From assembly GCA_964608735.1 (NCBI GenBank), contig CAZSPL010000012.1:1-32735 (forward strand): 32,735 bases of DNA, written 5' to 3'. The translations under genes were made by a program, and so were the position numbers. The stretch's first letter is position 1, and every line of letters begins with the position of its first letter. The DNA is from CAZSPL01 sp964608735 (GTDB lineage Bacteria > JAJVIF01 > JAPKYR01 > CAZSPL01). Below, piece after piece: positions 31,827 to 32,735 of the stretch. Below the pieces are notes generated by a model. The model had not been told where the DNA came from. It worked only from the letters and a program-made list of their open reading frames with translations, and did not search any database.

Positions 31827-32735
31827 ATCGCGGGCGACGGGAACGCGGGTCTTTGCGAGAACTGCGCTGAAATACAGATTGGAAGCGAACACTGGGAGCA
31901 TATTTCAAAGGAACATGAACAAAACCGGGTGGCATACGAGATAGCAAGCAATCCGGATCATTGCCCCATGGCCTTTATTGAGACCATGAAATTGACCCCG
32001 GTGGCCAATGAACCGTTTTATGAGGAAAACAACCAGACCGGTTCATTTTGGCGTAATGAAGACTCCTGGAGCACAGGGGAATCTTCGGTTATTACCGAGG
32101 GGCATTGGTATATCGCCAATGACGAAGGCTGTTATTCGCAAACACTTGACAAACGGTGGAAAGAAGAAGATTTGACATATACATTCTACGCATATTGCGG
32201 TGTACCCCTTGAATGGACGGAGATCGACAGCATCGATTTCTGCGACTTCCCTCTTGATGTGACTAATCCTGATTTCCATGATGCGCCGATGGTAAAGACA
32301 GGCCCCGAGGCGAGGCTCTGGCTTGAGGGAATCAAAGCCGCATACGATAACGATCCTCAACATTACGATGTTTATGTATCTCCTTTCTGGGCAGGTATCC
32401 TGCAAGGTCTCAGCGACGACGAATGCTCCTACTACGTCGTAGGCTCCACCAAGGATAATCATGTAATGCGCTCCGACGGGCGGGCATGGATTGTGGATGC
32501 GCTCTATTCTGACGGGGAGTATAGAATCTATCCCATACCCGTGCAATTGCCCTATTTTATGCTGGTTGACGTGGCTCCATTCGCGGATCAGGAGCGATAT
32601 GACTGGGTCAACCCGTCCTGCGGTGCAATACCGGAACCTGAAGACGGCATGTTTGCCTGTGAGATCGTCTATGATTGTTACAAATTGCAGGATTTCGCTG
32701 ATCCCGATGCGCCCGTCGCCGTTCGACTAAGGGCG
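31827..32735 (+). CDS. Broken lipoprotein gene, third fragment, runs off the window
   Basis: A third frame is open for 303 codons from 31827 to the window end and reads as a normal protein: AGDGNAGLCENCAEI, FIETMKLTPVANEPFYEEN, then many acidic, Trp/Tyr-rich strands (EGHWYIANDEG, DGRAWIVDALYSDG, RYDWVNPSC). No usable start codon with a ribosome site begins it, so it is most likely the C-terminal part of the gene starting at 30977. Several Cys are present (CENC, DHCP, DEC). The 3' end lies outside. I do not recognise the domain. Confidence 0.55.
   Translation, partial: MAGDGNAGLCENCAEIQIGSEHWEHISKEHEQNRVAYEIASNPDHCPMAFIETMKLTPVANEPFYEENNQTGSFWRNEDSWSTGESSVITEGHWYIANDEGCYSQTLDKRWKEEDLTYTFYAYCGVPLEWTEIDSIDFCDFPLDVTNPDFHDAPMVKTGPEARLWLEGIKAAYDNDPQHYDVYVSPFWAGILQGLSDDECSYYVVGSTKDNHVMRSDGRAWIVDALYSDGEYRIYPIPVQLPYFMLVDVAPFADQERYDWVNPSCGAIPEPEDGMFACEIVYDCYKLQDFADPDAPVAVRLRA

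Overview
The window (32.7 kb, GC-rich, probably high fifties percent by eye) comes from a Gram-negative (diderm) bacterium. It carries an outer-membrane biogenesis and lipid A operon (bamA, an unknown outer-membrane protein, skp/ompH, a lipoprotein, lpxD, lpxA, a Gfo/Idh dehydrogenase) among many exported proteins. The secretome (PKD, pre-peptidase C-terminal, LVIVD and CBM9-like modules on lipoproteins) fits an uncultured candidate-phylum type of bacterium, but nothing seen here fixes the phylum. There are no phage genes, transposases, CRISPR arrays, tRNAs or rRNAs.

Layout. 1-12.5 kb: a 5'-truncated secreted protein on the plus strand abuts, stop codon to stop codon, a minus-strand run. That run holds a giant secreted GH38 alpha-mannosidase, a compact citryl-CoA lyase/citrate synthase-like enzyme, a triple-domain PsbP-like secreted protein, a PKD lipoprotein and a PPOX flavin protein. 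12.6-16.1 kb: a divergent plus-strand run of an eIF2B-like protein, a rhomboid protease, a membrane-anchored and a lipoprotein NTF2-like protein, and a PH-like protein. 16.2-24.6 kb: the minus-strand envelope operon, preceded by a single-pass membrane protein. 25-32.7 kb: plus-strand secreted proteins: a seven-repeat LVIVD propeller, a lipoprotein ending in a thioredoxin domain, a PPC-repeat protein split by an in-frame stop, and a lipoprotein gene broken over three reading frames that runs off the window.

How they work together. BamA and Skp insert and chaperone outer-membrane proteins. LpxA and LpxD carry out the first and third lipid A steps. The dehydrogenase beside lpxA may make the 3-amino sugar precursor of an amide-linked lipid A. 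The unknown barrel protein and the coiled-coil lipoprotein in the same operon are candidate envelope-assembly partners. The best novelty leads are: (1) a three-member paralogous lipoprotein family sharing an undescribed module of about 250-300 residues with three different C-terminal domains, one a thioredoxin; (2) the unknown barrel protein between bamA and skp; (3) the cluster of disrupted secretome genes at 28.7-32.7 kb; (4) the nested palindromic element at 7.27-7.42 kb.
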